From assembly GCF_000016065.1 (NCBI RefSeq), contig NC_009092.1:1612001-1676000 (forward strand): a stretch of DNA of 64,000 bases. The letters are read 5' to 3'. Under the pieces are notes generated by a model. That model made no database searches and had not been told where the DNA came from. It saw nothing but the letters and a program-made list of their open reading frames with translations. The stretch is from Shewanella loihica PV-4 (GTDB lineage Bacteria > Pseudomonadota > Gammaproteobacteria > Enterobacterales > Shewanellaceae). A program made the translations under genes and the position numbers. Every line of letters starts with the position of its first letter. The stretch's first letter is position 1. This document shows, piece by piece, positions 45,278 through 56,902 of the stretch.

Positions 45278-45318
45278 TGGACTTCTGCTTAACGGCGGGC
45301 TAACGCCTAGGGCTTCGA

Positions 45319-46686
<1,368 letters not shown>

Positions 46687-46688
46687 CG

Positions 46689-48512
46689 CTATCCTACTGC
46701 ATGAATGGGCAAGGTGATCTGGAAGATGGCGCCGCCCTGTTGGCGGTTGGCAACGCTTATCTTACCCTGCATCGCCTCGACGATACGCCGGGAGATCGAA
46801 AGCCCCAAGCCCAGTCCTTGACGCGAGCTGGTGTAGTAGGGGTCGAAGATCTTCTGCATCTGGCTCTCGTCTATGCCAGTGCCGGTATCTTCTATGGTGA
46901 TCTCCAGTCGGTTGCTCACCACCACACCTATGATCAGCTGTTTCGGGTTGTTGGCGCGCATGGCTACCATGGCATTGCTCATCAGGTTGATCAGCACCTG
47001 CTGTAGCCTAATTGGGTCGCCCCAGAGCAGCGTCTGACACTCTGTGTTGTTGAGCACCAGATCAATTCCCTGCTTGTCCACCTCGGGCTGGACTATGGTC
47101 AGCGCATCCCTGATGCACTGCGCCACGCTAATCGCCTTGTCGTTGCCCTGGCTCTTACGGGTAAAGCTCTTAAATTGCGAAACTATCGCCGCTAGGCGGT
47201 CGGTGAGCTCTATGATGGTCATTATGTTGCTGGAGACATCGTCCCACTTGGCGCGGGAGAGCAGGGTCTGGGTGTTCTGTGCATAGCTGCGAATCGCCGC
47301 CAGCGGCTGATTGATCTCATGGTTGATGCTGGCCGACAGGCTGCCGATCACTGTGAGTTTAGCGGCCTGGATCAACTCATCCTGGGCCTCTTTGAGCTGT
47401 TGGTGGCTGGTCTCCAGCGCCTGGGTGCGCTCCTTGACTCTTTGTTCTAACTGCTCATGGGCCTGTTGCATGCGGCGGGTGTTCTTACGCTTCTCGATGG
47501 CGAATAACAGTGCCAGCGCGCACAGCAGGTAGAGGGCGCCATAGAGCAGGAGCAGTGGCGGCAGCGAGCGGTATATTGGCGTCATGGGCGAGAGGATATG
47601 CACCTGCCAGCCCGCGTCGCTCATGTAGGCGGCGTTATCCATAAACTCGGCGCCGCGCTTGTCATCGCCTATCTGATAGATCTGATAGTCTGCTGCCAGG
47701 GATGGGGCAAAGGGGGGCTCTATCGCCAGCGGACTGATCTCACGGTTGGCGTAGCGTCTCGAGGATTCGATGCGCTGCTTGAGCTGATGGGTCACAGGCG
47801 TCAGCGCGGTGAGGCGCCACTCAGGCCGGCTGGAGAGGAAGATAATATGGTCCGGGTCGCTGATGGCGAACTCATAGTTGCTGCCCCTGGCCATGCCTGT
47901 GCTCTGCTGTTCTATCTCGGTAACATCGACCTTAACCACTATCGCCCCTAACACCTTGGCCTCGCCCTGGCTGGGGGTGACCGGGTAGCCGTGGCTGTAG
48001 ATGGGATAGGAGAAGTAGTAGCCGCGTTTGTTCGAGCTGGTGCCGACGGCGAAATAGCGGCCCATCTTGCCCTCGATGGCATCCTTGAAATAGGGTCTGA
48101 AGGCGTAATTCTTGCCAATAAAGGAGTAACTCTGCTGCCAGTTGCTGGCGGCGATGGCATCGCCGTCGATATTGACCAGATAGATATCCAGCGCCTCTGT
48201 GATGCTCTGGATCTCCTCCAGATAGCGGTTGAGTGGCGTGATGGTATCGGGATCGTCCTGCTTTAACAGGGCACTGGCCAGCAGCGGGTTGGTGGAGAGC
48301 ACATGGGGGATGCTCTCATAGCGACTTAGAGACCCTGAGAGGAAGCTCAGTAGCTCCTTCATCTGGGCGTTGGATTGTTGCCGCGTCATCTCATAGCCAT
48401 GTTCCAGATGGAACCAGTAGGCGACCCGTAGGGTAAAGGCGAGGCCCAGGAGTATGATGAAGCCGACGCCGAGGTATTTTCTTCTTGTTATAATTTTCGA
48501 CATATAAGGCAT
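46689..48512 (-). CDS. dctB: C4-dicarboxylate sensor histidine kinase DctB
   Basis: A 607-residue sensor kinase. First membrane helix at about residues 14-32, then a long periplasmic double-Cache sensor (with SFIGKNYAFRPYFKDAIEGK and FAVGTSSNKRGYYFSYPIY), the second helix (LLLLYGALYLLCALALLFAI), a coiled coil, the HisKA box SINHEINQPLAAIRSYAQNT with the phospho-His, and HATPase motifs (N box IRLQQVLINLMSNAMVAM, G box GLGLGLSISRRIV). I place the start at ATG 48512; ATG 48503 or an upstream TTG 48590 are possible. The sensor layout is that of DctB, which binds C4-dicarboxylates. Confidence 0.93.
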   Translation of the reverse strand: MPYMSKIITRRKYLGVGFIILLGLAFTLRVAYWFHLEHGYEMTRQQSNAQMKELLSFLSGSLSRYESIPHVLSTNPLLASALLKQDDPDTITPLNRYLEEIQSITEALDIYLVNIDGDAIAASNWQQSYSFIGKNYAFRPYFKDAIEGKMGRYFAVGTSSNKRGYYFSYPIYSHGYPVTPSQGEAKVLGAIVVKVDVTEIEQQSTGMARGSNYEFAISDPDHIIFLSSRPEWRLTALTPVTHQLKQRIESSRRYANREISPLAIEPPFAPSLAADYQIYQIGDDKRGAEFMDNAAYMSDAGWQVHILSPMTPIYRSLPPLLLLYGALYLLCALALLFAIEKRKNTRRMQQAHEQLEQRVKERTQALETSHQQLKEAQDELIQAAKLTVIGSLSASINHEINQPLAAIRSYAQNTQTLLSRAKWDDVSSNIMTIIELTDRLAAIVSQFKSFTRKSQGNDKAISVAQCIRDALTIVQPEVDKQGIDLVLNNTECQTLLWGDPIRLQQVLINLMSNAMVAMRANNPKQLIIGVVVSNRLEITIEDTGTGIDESQMQKIFDPYYTSSRQGLGLGLSISRRIVEAMQGKISVANRQQGGAIFQITLPIHAVG

Positions 48513-48595
48513 GTCCAATTGAAAAAGCGAATCTGAAAGGGGACCGATTAGATCCCGTTTCAGACTCGCCCAATTGTTAAGCAAAATCAAGTGAT

Positions 48596-49993
48596 TTAAT
48601 AACCGTTTAACTTATCAATATATTCCGGCAGGAACAGAGAGATCTGCGGAATATAAGTGATCAGCGCCAGGAAGAAGAGCAGCAGCGCCAGCCAAGGGAT
48701 ACAGGAGTGGATCACCCATCCCATGCTGCGGCCGGTGATCCCCGCGGTCACAAACAGGTTGAGTCCCACAGGCGGCGTCAACATGCCTATCTCCATGTTC
48801 ACCACCATGATGATCCCTAGGTGGATAGGGTCTATCCCCAGCTGGGTGGCGATCGGGAACAAGATAGGCGCCATGATCAACAAGATGGCCGATGGTTCCA
48901 TAAAGTTACCCGCTGCCAGCAGCAGCAAGTTGACTATGATGAGGAAGCCCCATACCGGCAGTCCCATGCCCACTATGGTCTCGGCAATTAGGTGCGGAAT
49001 GCGCTCTGTGGTGAGCACGTGGGCGAACAGCATGGCGTTGGCTATGATGAACAGCAGCATGATGCTGACCTTGGCACCATCGCGCACCACGTGGCGGATC
49101 TCCTTGTCGGCTGGGGTCTTGAAAACCGCCAGCACCATGAAACCCAGGTTACGGAGTATGGCTCTGATCAGCGGCTCGCCGCTATCACGCCAGCTGACAT
49201 TTTTCAGCGGGCCGATATCACGATAACCAAATACCGCGATGAAATAGGCGTAGACGCAGGCAACCGCCGCCGCCTCGGTCGGGCTGGCGATACCGCCATA
49301 GATGGAGCCGAGCACGATAACGATAAGCGCCAGGCCGCCCATCGCCTTGGCGCTCGATATGGCCAGGGGACGAAAACCGGGGAAGGGACGGGAAGGCAGC
49401 TTCTTGATGCGGGCCACGATATAGATGGCGAGCATCAACAAGAGTCCCATCATCAGACCGGGGATAAGCCCCGCCATGAACATACGCGCCGCCGAGACTT
49501 CCGTTGCCGCCGCGTAGACCAGCATAACGATAGAAGGCGGGATCAAAATCCCTAGCGTACCTGAGGTGGTGATCACCCCTGCGGCAAACTTTTCAGGGTA
49601 GCCGGCGCGAACCATGCCGACGATAACGATAGAGCCGATGGCGGCAACCGTGGCGGGGGATGAGCCAGATACCGCGGCAAACAACATACAGGCCATGACA
49701 GAGGCCATGGCGAGACCACCGCGAATATGACCTACACTGTCCATGGCAAAGTCGATGATGCGCCTGGCGACGCCGCCGGTGGAGAGAAACGCCGACGACA
49801 GAATGAAGAAGGGGATCGCCAGTAGTGTGTAGTGCTCCGAGGTGGACTCATAGAGTTTCAAGGCGACCGAGGCCAGTGAGTCATCGGAGAAGAGTAATAT
49901 GGTCAACATGCTGGAGAAGCCGAGGGCGATGGCGATCGGCATGCCTAGCAGCATACAGAGAAACAGGCTGATAAAGAGGGTTGCTATAGTCAT
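48596..49993 (-). CDS. dctM: TRAP transporter large permease DctM
   Basis: A 465-residue, about 12-helix permease of the DctM family (GMPIAIALGFSSML, SSAFLSTGGVARRIIDF, GSSPATVAAIGSIVI, GILIPPSIVMLVYAAATEVS, GMLTPPVGLNLFV). It is somewhat longer than the usual 425-430 residues, because of a polar insertion around residues 255-300 (FGYRDIGPLKNVSWRDSGEP to PADKEIRHVVRDG). It shares one base with the dctQ stop and is the main membrane channel for Na+-coupled dicarboxylate uptake. Confidence 0.95.
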   Translation of the reverse strand: MTIATLFISLFLCMLLGMPIAIALGFSSMLTILLFSDDSLASVALKLYESTSEHYTLLAIPFFILSSAFLSTGGVARRIIDFAMDSVGHIRGGLAMASVMACMLFAAVSGSSPATVAAIGSIVIVGMVRAGYPEKFAAGVITTSGTLGILIPPSIVMLVYAAATEVSAARMFMAGLIPGLMMGLLLMLAIYIVARIKKLPSRPFPGFRPLAISSAKAMGGLALIVIVLGSIYGGIASPTEAAAVACVYAYFIAVFGYRDIGPLKNVSWRDSGEPLIRAILRNLGFMVLAVFKTPADKEIRHVVRDGAKVSIMLLFIIANAMLFAHVLTTERIPHLIAETIVGMGLPVWGFLIIVNLLLLAAGNFMEPSAILLIMAPILFPIATQLGIDPIHLGIIMVVNMEIGMLTPPVGLNLFVTAGITGRSMGWVIHSCIPWLALLLFFLALITYIPQISLFLPEYIDKLNGY

Positions 49994-50631
49994 TATTTTT
50001 TGTCTCCCGGCTGCTTGTCGTCGGCCTGGGCCTCTTGATCGATAAGGTGCATGCTCTCCTTGGCCTCATCGGCAAAGGCAAAGCCGTCGGTTTTATTAGT
50101 GATGATGGCAAGAGCCAGCTGCAAGAAGCGCCAGGTAAGCAGAATAAAGCCGATGAGCAGTATGCTTTGAGAGGTCCACAGCGGCACAGCAGGCTCTTCG
50201 ACGTCGATGCGCAGGTATTCCCAGGCAAAGTCGCCGTCCAGTCCGCCAATCAGAAAATGGGGCAGGTCGATATCTTCCATGGGCACGCCAATTTGATACA
50301 TCTTGGCCAGGTAATCCCAGCTGCCGACCAGGAACATGCCGCAGTAGATGAGGCAGATGGCTACGGCCAATATGGCGGTGTACTTACGTCCCTGGGCGGG
50401 GAGTTTTTTCACGAAGGCATCGACGCCTATGTGGGCGCCGACCTTGACGCCATAGGACATGCCAAACAGCACGAACCAGCCGCAGATGGTGAGCGTCAGC
50501 TCCTGGATCCACAGGAAACCTGTGTTAAAGAAGAAACGAGCGATCACTTCGACAAAGACCAATAGGGTCATGGCGGTGATCAAGGCGTTAAGTACCACCT
50601 CTTCGATATGAGAAAAAAAGCGAGACATCAT
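49993..50631 (-). CDS. dctQ: TRAP transporter small permease DctQ
   Basis: A 212-residue protein with four predicted helices. It carries the DctQ pattern LNALITAMTLLVFVEVIARF, then FLWIQELTLTICGWFVLFG and VGAHIGVDAFVKKLP. The charged C-terminal tail (DGFADEAKESMH-like to QADDKQPGDKK) is longer than average. It overlaps dctM by one base and is separated from dctP by a hairpin-bearing 87-base gap. Confidence 0.93.
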   Translation of the reverse strand: MMSRFFSHIEEVVLNALITAMTLLVFVEVIARFFFNTGFLWIQELTLTICGWFVLFGMSYGVKVGAHIGVDAFVKKLPAQGRKYTAILAVAICLIYCGMFLVGSWDYLAKMYQIGVPMEDIDLPHFLIGGLDGDFAWEYLRIDVEEPAVPLWTSQSILLIGFILLTWRFLQLALAIITNKTDGFAFADEAKESMHLIDQEAQADDKQPGDKK

Positions 50632-50648
50632 CTCTAAGACTCCTTAGA

Positions 50649-50695
50649 TAGGAAAGAGGCCGAATGCCATGGAAACGGCCTCAATGCTTTCCTAT
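50649..50695 (-). repeat. Long interrupted hairpin between dctP and dctQ
   Basis: On the transcribed strand GAGGCCG pairs with CGGCCTC around a 13-base loop, and the outer TAGGAAAG / CTTTCCTA arms extend the stem past a 4-base bulge. There is no T-run. Such intercistronic structures are known to stabilise the upstream binding-protein message and reduce permease expression; this role is inferred. Confidence 0.7.
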
Positions 50696-50718
50696 TAAGT
50701 TTAGTGGGTTAGCGCTTA

Positions 50719-51756
<1,038 letters not shown>

Positions 51757-51810
51757 TCAGTGCCTTAGGGCGACTGCCGGTCACAGTGTGCTTAACTCAT
51801 AGAAATTATA

Positions 51811-51827
51811 GGCAAGGACCAGGCCAA
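51811..51827 (-). promoter_or_regulatory. Sigma-54 promoter of dctP
   Basis: On the minus strand the sequence TTGGCCTGGTCCTTGCC has the invariant GG (-24) and GC (-12) doublets exactly 10 bases apart and matches YTGGCACGRNNNTTGCW at all but three defined positions. It lies about 80 bases upstream of the dctP start. The locus encodes the NtrC-type activator DctD with an intact GAFTGA loop, which supports the call. Confidence 0.85.
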
Positions 51828-51915
51828 AGATGTTTAAATTATGTAAATTGCCTTATATCAACATGTTGCGACCTGTTGGTTGATTGGTAAACAGGCGTGC
51901 TTGGGGAGGATATCG

Positions 51916-51954
51916 CCCATTGGTCTTATTTCAATGGGTGGGAATCCACCCATT
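51916..51954. promoter_or_regulatory. Overlapping palindromes upstream of dctP, candidate DctD binding site
   Basis: AATGGGTGG-GAAT-CCACCCATT (51933-51954) is a perfect 9-bp inverted repeat. Its left arm also pairs with an upstream CCCATTG (51916-51922), giving CCCATTG-N9-CAATGGG. The block lies about 105-140 bases upstream of the sigma-54 promoter, the usual distance for an NtrC-type enhancer. It is also 40-75 bases past the stop of the neighbouring MFS gene, so a terminator role is an alternative, though no T-run follows. Confidence 0.6.
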
Positions 51955-51992
51955 TTGCGGGGTTAAAGTTTGAGCTAAGTCCCGTTATCGAG

Positions 51993-53225
51993 TTAATTGT
52001 GCGCCGGCCAGTATTCACGTTTGAAGTGACCGTGATATAGGATGGCGCCGGCAGCCGCCGCGCACAGGGCTCCGATCAACAGCACAATCTTGACATCGAA
52101 CACGGCTAACAGGCCGCCGAAGAGGGCGGCGAGCAGGTTGCCGACGCAGAAGATGGTTACCAGCATGCCCATAAGCTGTCCCTGGGGCCTGTCTTGATAG
52201 GCATGGGACAGGTAGGTCGGCAGGAAGCTGTTGTAGATGGCGATGCCCGCGCCTATGGTCATGAAGGTGAGCAGATAGCTGTCATTGGTGAGATAGGGAA
52301 AGCAGGCCAGGGACGCGCCAAACAGCAAGATCCCCACCAAGCTCGCGCTGGCGTGGTTAAGCCTGCGCTGTAGCACAGGGGTAAACCAGATGCTGGTGGC
52401 GATCATGCAACCGGTGAGCAGCACGGTTACCCAGCTGATCTGCGCCGGGGTGAAGTCTGCCTGTTGCACCAGGTGCAGCGGATAGAACTCATAATAGAAG
52501 TTAACTCCCATGGTCAGCAACAGGTAGAGTAGAAAGAAGCGTCTCAGGGCCGGTTCTCTGAGCAGCACCAAGCTAGAGCCTTTCTCGGCGTTGGCCTGGG
52601 TCTCATCGAGCTGACGGGGCAGGAGATGATGGCTCAAGAGGGCACACAGAATACAGGCAAGTGCCGCCGCGCCAAACACTGTCTCCATCCCCCAATAGAT
52701 GAGGTAGCCGCCGGCTAACGGCCCAAGCAGATAGCCGCCATAGCCCATGGCGCTGATCAGCGAGAAACTGCGGGTCTTATCGATTTGTGGATGGAGATCG
52801 GCCGCTATCGCCCTGGCGATGGCTATGTTGCCCTCGCAGATCCCCGTCAGTAAACGCGCGAGACAGAAAAGTACAAATTGCTCCGAGTGTGCCGCGAAGG
52901 CCGTGAGTCCATAACCCAGTGCGCTGCCCATCAGGGTGAGGCTGAGCATACGCTTGCGCCCATAGGTGTCAGACAGGCTGCCGATGAAGCTGCCGCCTAT
53001 GATGATCCCCAGCGGATAGATACCTAAGACGATACCCATTAGAAATTCGCTGGGCAGGCCCATGAAGTGGGTAAGGGGAGAGCTGTTGTCGTGAAATAGT
53101 GGTGCCAGCACAGGATATGGCAGTGCAATGCCCGCCACACTGATCAGGGTAACGATTAGGGTGACGCCGAGAATGCGCTGTGCCGTCTGCTTCGGAGCGG
53201 CTTGTAGGGAGTCGGTGGCCTTCAT
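51993..53225 (-). CDS. MFS transporter
   Basis: A 410-residue, 12-helix major facilitator protein. Motif A is clear (GSLSDTYGRRKMLSL after helix 2), as are ARLLTGICEGNIAIARAIAADLH and GYGGYLLGPLAGGYLIY (antiporter-like motif C). ATG 53225 has GAAGG 7 bases upstream; earlier in-frame starts at up to 53258 lack a good site. It belongs to the DHA1-type drug/solute exporters. No adjacent regulator is seen. Substrate unknown. Confidence 0.82.
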   Translation of the reverse strand: MKATDSLQAAPKQTAQRILGVTLIVTLISVAGIALPYPVLAPLFHDNSSPLTHFMGLPSEFLMGIVLGIYPLGIIIGGSFIGSLSDTYGRKRMLSLTLMGSALGYGLTAFAAHSEQFVLFCLARLLTGICEGNIAIARAIAADLHPQIDKTRSFSLISAMGYGGYLLGPLAGGYLIYWGMETVFGAAALACILCALLSHHLLPRQLDETQANAEKGSSLVLLREPALRRFFLLYLLLTMGVNFYYEFYPLHLVQQADFTPAQISWVTVLLTGCMIATSIWFTPVLQRRLNHASASLVGILLFGASLACFPYLTNDSYLLTFMTIGAGIAIYNSFLPTYLSHAYQDRPQGQLMGMLVTIFCVGNLLAALFGGLLAVFDVKIVLLIGALCAAAAGAILYHGHFKREYWPAHN

Positions 53226-53366
53226 GTCAGCCTTCAAAAGAATCAATAGGTAGGACAACTCTACCTCAGTGATTAATTTAGTAAAGTATTTTGTTTATTT
53301 AATTGGGTGAAGGGAAAGAGAGATTTAGGTAAGCTATTTATTTTATTGGTAATAACATCAGCATTA

Positions 53367-53594
53367 TTATTTTGGCGGGTTGATGCGTTTTAGAATTGCC
53401 TCGCTGGGCAGCAGCTCCAGATGGCCCTGAGCATCGAAATACCAACCCGTGATGAAACCTTTTTGTCGCATGGCGACCAGGTTTTGCATCACCTCCTTGG
53501 CTTCGATCATCGCTTCCTGCTCATCGCATTCATGGGTGAGTTTGAGGTACGCGGCAATGCTTGCCAGCGACGCAGATTGAGTAACATCGGCCAT
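53367..53594 (-). CDS. Small conserved-looking cytoplasmic protein
   Basis: A 75-residue protein with no recognised domain and no membrane segment. It is mostly helical in the first half (SLASIAAYLKLTHECDEQEAMIEAKEVMQNLVAMRQK) and then has GFITGWYFDAQGHLELLP, which looks like a short beta hairpin. ATG 53594 follows AAGGTGG at good spacing, a strong argument that it is translated. It lies 142 bases upstream of the MFS gene on the same strand. Confidence 0.62.
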   Translation of the reverse strand: MADVTQSASLASIAAYLKLTHECDEQEAMIEAKEVMQNLVAMRQKGFITGWYFDAQGHLELLPSEAILKRINPPK

Positions 53595-53746
53595 GTTCAA
53601 CCACCTTGAGTCGTACTTGGTTTGAGCAAAGTTTTAATGAAGAATAGTTGAGGCTAAGGGATTCGCAATAGCGAGAACCGGGCGCAATGGCTTGCTGCTA
53701 GGCTGTTTGATTATAAATAGGGGAGTGAAGCAATAAAGAGGAAATA

Positions 53747-53822
53747 TGGTGGTCGATACTGGGCTCGAACCAGTGACCCCCTCCTTGTAAGGGAGGTGCT
53801 CTCCCAGCTGAGCTAATCGACC
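53747..53822 (-). tRNA. tRNA-Val(TAC)
   Basis: A 76-base cloverleaf with encoded CCA: acceptor GGTCGAT / ATCGACC, D arm GCTC...GAGC, anticodon loop CTTACAA (TAC), T arm ACTGG-TTCGAGC-CCAGT. It is the last of six identical copies on the minus strand. Confidence 0.98.
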
Positions 53823-53860
53823 TGGGACTGTCTGTGATTTATCGTTTCATAGCCGTGCTA

Positions 53861-53936
53861 TGGTGGTCGATACTGGGCTCGAACCAGTGACCCCCTCCTT
53901 GTAAGGGAGGTGCTCTCCCAGCTGAGCTAATCGACC
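53861..53936 (-). tRNA. tRNA-Val(TAC)
   Basis: Identical to the copy at 53747-53822, separated from it by 38 bases. Anticodon TAC reads GUA and, with modification, other GUN codons. Confidence 0.98.
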
Positions 53937-53973
53937 TGGGATAAATACAGCATATTACATATTTTGATAACAA

Positions 53974-54049
53974 TGGTGGTCGATACTGGGCTCGAACCAG
54001 TGACCCCCTCCTTGTAAGGGAGGTGCTCTCCCAGCTGAGCTAATCGACC
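53974..54049 (-). tRNA. tRNA-Val(TAC)
   Basis: Identical 76-base copy with encoded CCA. The spacer to the next copy (37 bases) is AT-rich and unrelated in sequence except for TCCCA just before each 5' end. Confidence 0.98.
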
Positions 54050-54087
54050 TGGGACATTATTATATTCGATATTCTCTCATGAAGAGA

Positions 54088-54163
54088 TGGTGGTCGATAC
54101 TGGGCTCGAACCAGTGACCCCCTCCTTGTAAGGGAGGTGCTCTCCCAGCTGAGCTAATCGACC
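54088..54163 (-). tRNA. tRNA-Val(TAC)
   Basis: Identical 76-base copy with encoded CCA and anticodon TAC, third from the promoter end of the array. Confidence 0.98.
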
Positions 54164-54222
54164 TGGGAATATCTCACAACATTTAACTCGATGCACCACA
54201 TATTTCAATCTAGGACAAAATA

Positions 54223-54298
54223 TGGTGGTCGATACTGGGCTCGAACCAGTGACCCCCTCCTTGTAAGGGAGGTGCTCTCCCAGCTGAGCTAATCGACC
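54223..54298 (-). tRNA. tRNA-Val(TAC)
   Basis: Identical 76-base copy. The 59-base spacer downstream of it is the longest in this array. Confidence 0.98.
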
Positions 54299-54332
54299 TG
54301 GGACACATCAAATTTTTCAGCCATACAGTGTA

Positions 54333-54408
54333 TGGTGGTCGATACTGGGCTCGAACCAGTGACCCCCTCCTTGTAAGGGAGGTGCTCTCCCAGCTGAGCT
54401 AATCGACC
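54333..54408 (-). tRNA. tRNA-Val(TAC), promoter-proximal copy
   Basis: Identical 76-base copy, first in the transcript. It lies 17 bases from the -10 hexamer of the array promoter and lacks the TCCCA leader word of the other five. Confidence 0.98.
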
Positions 54409-55389
54409 TCGCTGTGTGGGGCCGTATTATAGGGGGGAACGATCTACTGTCAACGCTTTTTTCGAGAAAATAATGAGTCCGGTTCAAATTTGTTCGGATC
54501 GTCTTAATGTTAAACAAATCAGGATGATTTCCGGTGTCGCCCTGGCGAAAGCCTGAGCAGAAGGGGGCTCTAGCTTGCCGACCAGATTTAGGACTTGGCA
54601 GCGACAAGCGGTGTAAAACTGGGCTGCCCGATAAAAACATTCGGTAAAAAGGGGCGAGCATAGGGGGGCTTGCTGGTTTTTAACGCGTTGTTATTCACCT
54701 TTCTCTATCACTAGGCTGGCAAATCAATGTAGTACTTGGTTAAGCTCGGTGGCTTAACTGTCTGCACAATATCCTTCACCATGTCCTTCAGCATTTTTCC
54801 GCACGATCTTATTCTGCACCATATATAGTCGCTGCAAATGATAAGAAGAGGAGCAGGTCGCTTTGGCTCTTATCGTTTAGACACGAATCATACAGGCCTT
54901 ATTACCAGGGCTCTCTAATCGCTGCTGACTAATAGCCGCCTTGTTTTTTAGACTAGGTGCTTATATAAGGGCTTTGCAGCAGGAGCCTGATGCGCGCAGC
55001 ATTTATATAACCCTATCTGATCATCTCTTCAGATCACCGCTTCCTCTATCTATGCCTCCTCTATTTCCAGCATTCCCATTTTTATCTTCATTGGCCTTAG
55101 CTATATAGAGGAAGACTTTCATACCGGAAGATGTCATCTATATCGAGAAGCGGGTAGGTGGGTCAGGTGACAATCTTGCGGCGGCACATTCCTAGCGTTG
55201 CATTCATCTATTGAGTATCTGCCGAGGTAAGCCGCGTATCCTATGATGGGGGATCACCTTTTCGGGCCGCCGGGCAAGCTGCGGTTGTTCTGGCTATTTT
55301 CTCTTATCCCATTTGGCTGTTAGAATAGCGGCCACATTAAATAGCTCAGTCTATATTTAGACCATTCGATAACAGGTTACTGTCCCATT
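54409..55389. other. 981-bp gene-free region between the tRNA-Val array and gltX
   Basis: Apart from the tRNA-Val promoter at its left end I find no credible coding frame on either strand, no tRNA and no recognisable ncRNA. A frame at 54317-54661 runs through a tRNA gene and has no protein-like character. The right end should hold the gltX promoter (a TAGAAT hexamer lies at 55321-55326, without a clear -35). The left half is mixed-composition sequence, possibly a decayed gene. Confidence 0.5.
54426..54453 (-). promoter_or_regulatory. Sigma-70 promoter of the tRNA-Val array
   Basis: On the minus strand TTGACA (54448-54453) and TATAAT (54426-54431) are both perfect consensus hexamers with a 16-base spacer. 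They are followed by a GC-rich discriminator (ACGGCCCC), the mark of stringently controlled stable-RNA promoters. The first tRNA begins 17 bases after the -10. Confidence 0.92.
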
Positions 55390-56799
55390 ATGACGATTAA
55401 GACGCGTTTTGCTCCAAGTCCTACCGGTTTTCTTCACGTAGGTGGTGCTCGTACTGCACTCTATTCATGGCTCTATGCCCGCGCTAACCAAGGTGAGTTT
55501 GTCTTGCGTATCGAAGATACGGATCTCGAACGTTCAACTCCTGAAGCCTGCGCAGCTATCTTAGAAGGTATGGAGTGGCTTGGACTGAACTGGGATGAGG
55601 GTCCGTACTACCAGACTAAGCGTTTCGATCGCTACAACGAGATCATCGCGCAGATGCTAGAGCAGGGCACCGCCTATAAGTGTTACTGTAGCCGCGAGCG
55701 TATCGAGGCGATGCGTGAAGAGCAGGCTGCCAAAGGCGAACAACAAAAGTATGATGGTTGCTGCCGTGATAAGGCGCCGCGCGATACCGACGAGCCTTTT
55801 GTGGTGCGTTTTAAAAACCCAACCGAAGGTAGCGTGGTGTTCGACGATCACGTACGTGGCCGTATCGAGATCTCAAACGAGTTGCTGGACGACCTAATTA
55901 TCGCCCGTACCGACGGTACGCCTACCTATAACTTCTGCGTTGTGGTTGACGATTGGGATATGGGCATCACCTGTGTGGTACGTGGTGAAGACCATATCAA
56001 CAACACTCCGCGCCAAATCAACATCCTTAAGGCACTCAATGCGCCTGTACCTGAGTATGCCCACGTGGCGATGATCTTAGGTGACGATGGTGCCAAGCTG
56101 TCTAAGCGTCACGGCGCAGTTGGTGTGATGCAGTATCGTGATGACGGTTATCTACCAGAAGCGCTGCTTAACTACTTAGTGCGTCTAGGTTGGTCACACG
56201 GCGATCAGGAGGTCTTCTCTATCGAGGAGATGAAGCAGTACTTTAAGCTAGATGACATCAATAAGGCGGCGTCTGCCTTTAATACCGAAAAACTGATCTG
56301 GTTGAATCAGCACTATATGAAGGAGCTGGCGCCTGAATATGTGGCCAAGCACCTCGAGTGGCACATGCAAGATCAAAACATAGATACAGCAAACGGTCCT
56401 GCGCTGGCAGAAGTGGTCTCGGCATTGGCCGAGCGCGCCAAGACCCTAAAAGAGCTAGCTGCTTCTAGCCGCTACTTCTATGAAGACTTTGCCGAGTTCG
56501 ATGAAACCGCCGCTAAGAAACATCTGCGTGGCGTTGCCTTAGAGCCGTTACAACTGCTGCAAAAGAAATTTGCCGAGCTGAGCGAGTGGAACGTAGAAGC
56601 GATTCATCAGGCTATCGAAGCGACTGCTGCAGAATTAGAGCTAGGCATGGGTAAGGTCGGTATGCCACTGCGTGTTGCGGTAACCGGTGCCGGTATGTCG
56701 CCTGCTGTAGATTTAACCGCTTTCCTCGTCGGAAAGGCCCGTTGTGAGCAAAGAATCTCCAAAGCGATTGAATTTGTAGCAAATAGAATAAATTCCTAA
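55390..56799 (+). CDS. gltX: Glutamyl-tRNA synthetase
   Basis: Charges tRNA-Glu. The 469-residue class I synthetase has the HIGH-like [16 protein letters not shown] at the N-terminus and the KMSKS-like KLSKRHG at about residue 238. A Cys/His zinc-like cluster appears around [11 protein letters not shown]...CCRDK (about residues 97-125). The size fits E. coli GltX (471). It is followed directly by the tRNA-Ala/Glu array, so enzyme and substrate tRNAs are neighbours, though the array has its own promoter. Confidence 0.98.
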   Translation: MTIKTRFAPSPTGFLHVGGARTALYSWLYARANQGEFVLRIEDTDLERSTPEACAAILEGMEWLGLNWDEGPYYQTKRFDRYNEIIAQMLEQGTAYKCYCSRERIEAMREEQAAKGEQQKYDGCCRDKAPRDTDEPFVVRFKNPTEGSVVFDDHVRGRIEISNELLDDLIIARTDGTPTYNFCVVVDDWDMGITCVVRGEDHINNTPRQINILKALNAPVPEYAHVAMILGDDGAKLSKRHGAVGVMQYRDDGYLPEALLNYLVRLGWSHGDQEVFSIEEMKQYFKLDDINKAASAFNTEKLIWLNQHYMKELAPEYVAKHLEWHMQDQNIDTANGPALAEVVSALAERAKTLKELAASSRYFYEDFAEFDETAAKKHLRGVALEPLQLLQKKFAELSEWNVEAIHQAIEATAAELELGMGKVGMPLRVAVTGAGMSPAVDLTAFLVGKARCEQRISKAIEFVANRINS

Positions 56800-56807
56800 A
56801 AAACGAG

Positions 56808-56836
56808 TTGACACTTTTGGGTGTGCTGCATAGAAT
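56808..56836 (+). promoter_or_regulatory. Sigma-70 promoter of the tRNA-Ala/Glu array
   Basis: TTGACA (56808-56813), 17-base spacer, TAGAAT (56831-56836), then a GC-rich discriminator (gcgcctcg). It lies just after the gltX stop and 66 bases before the first tRNA-Ala. Confidence 0.88.
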
Positions 56837-56902
56837 GCGCCTCGCAGTTGAGACACAGCCGGCAGATGCTCGCAGTGCACTCAAAGGTGACAAGTTAGGT
56901 AA

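Noticed and set aside
45268..45303. 11-bp direct repeat CGGCGGGCTAA at the end of the MFS gene
   Set aside because: Short, GC-rich and without any linked feature; probably chance or local slippage.
54317..54661. 114-residue minus-strand frame
   Set aside because: It runs through a tRNA-Val gene and its promoter; it has no domain-like sequence and no ribosome binding site.
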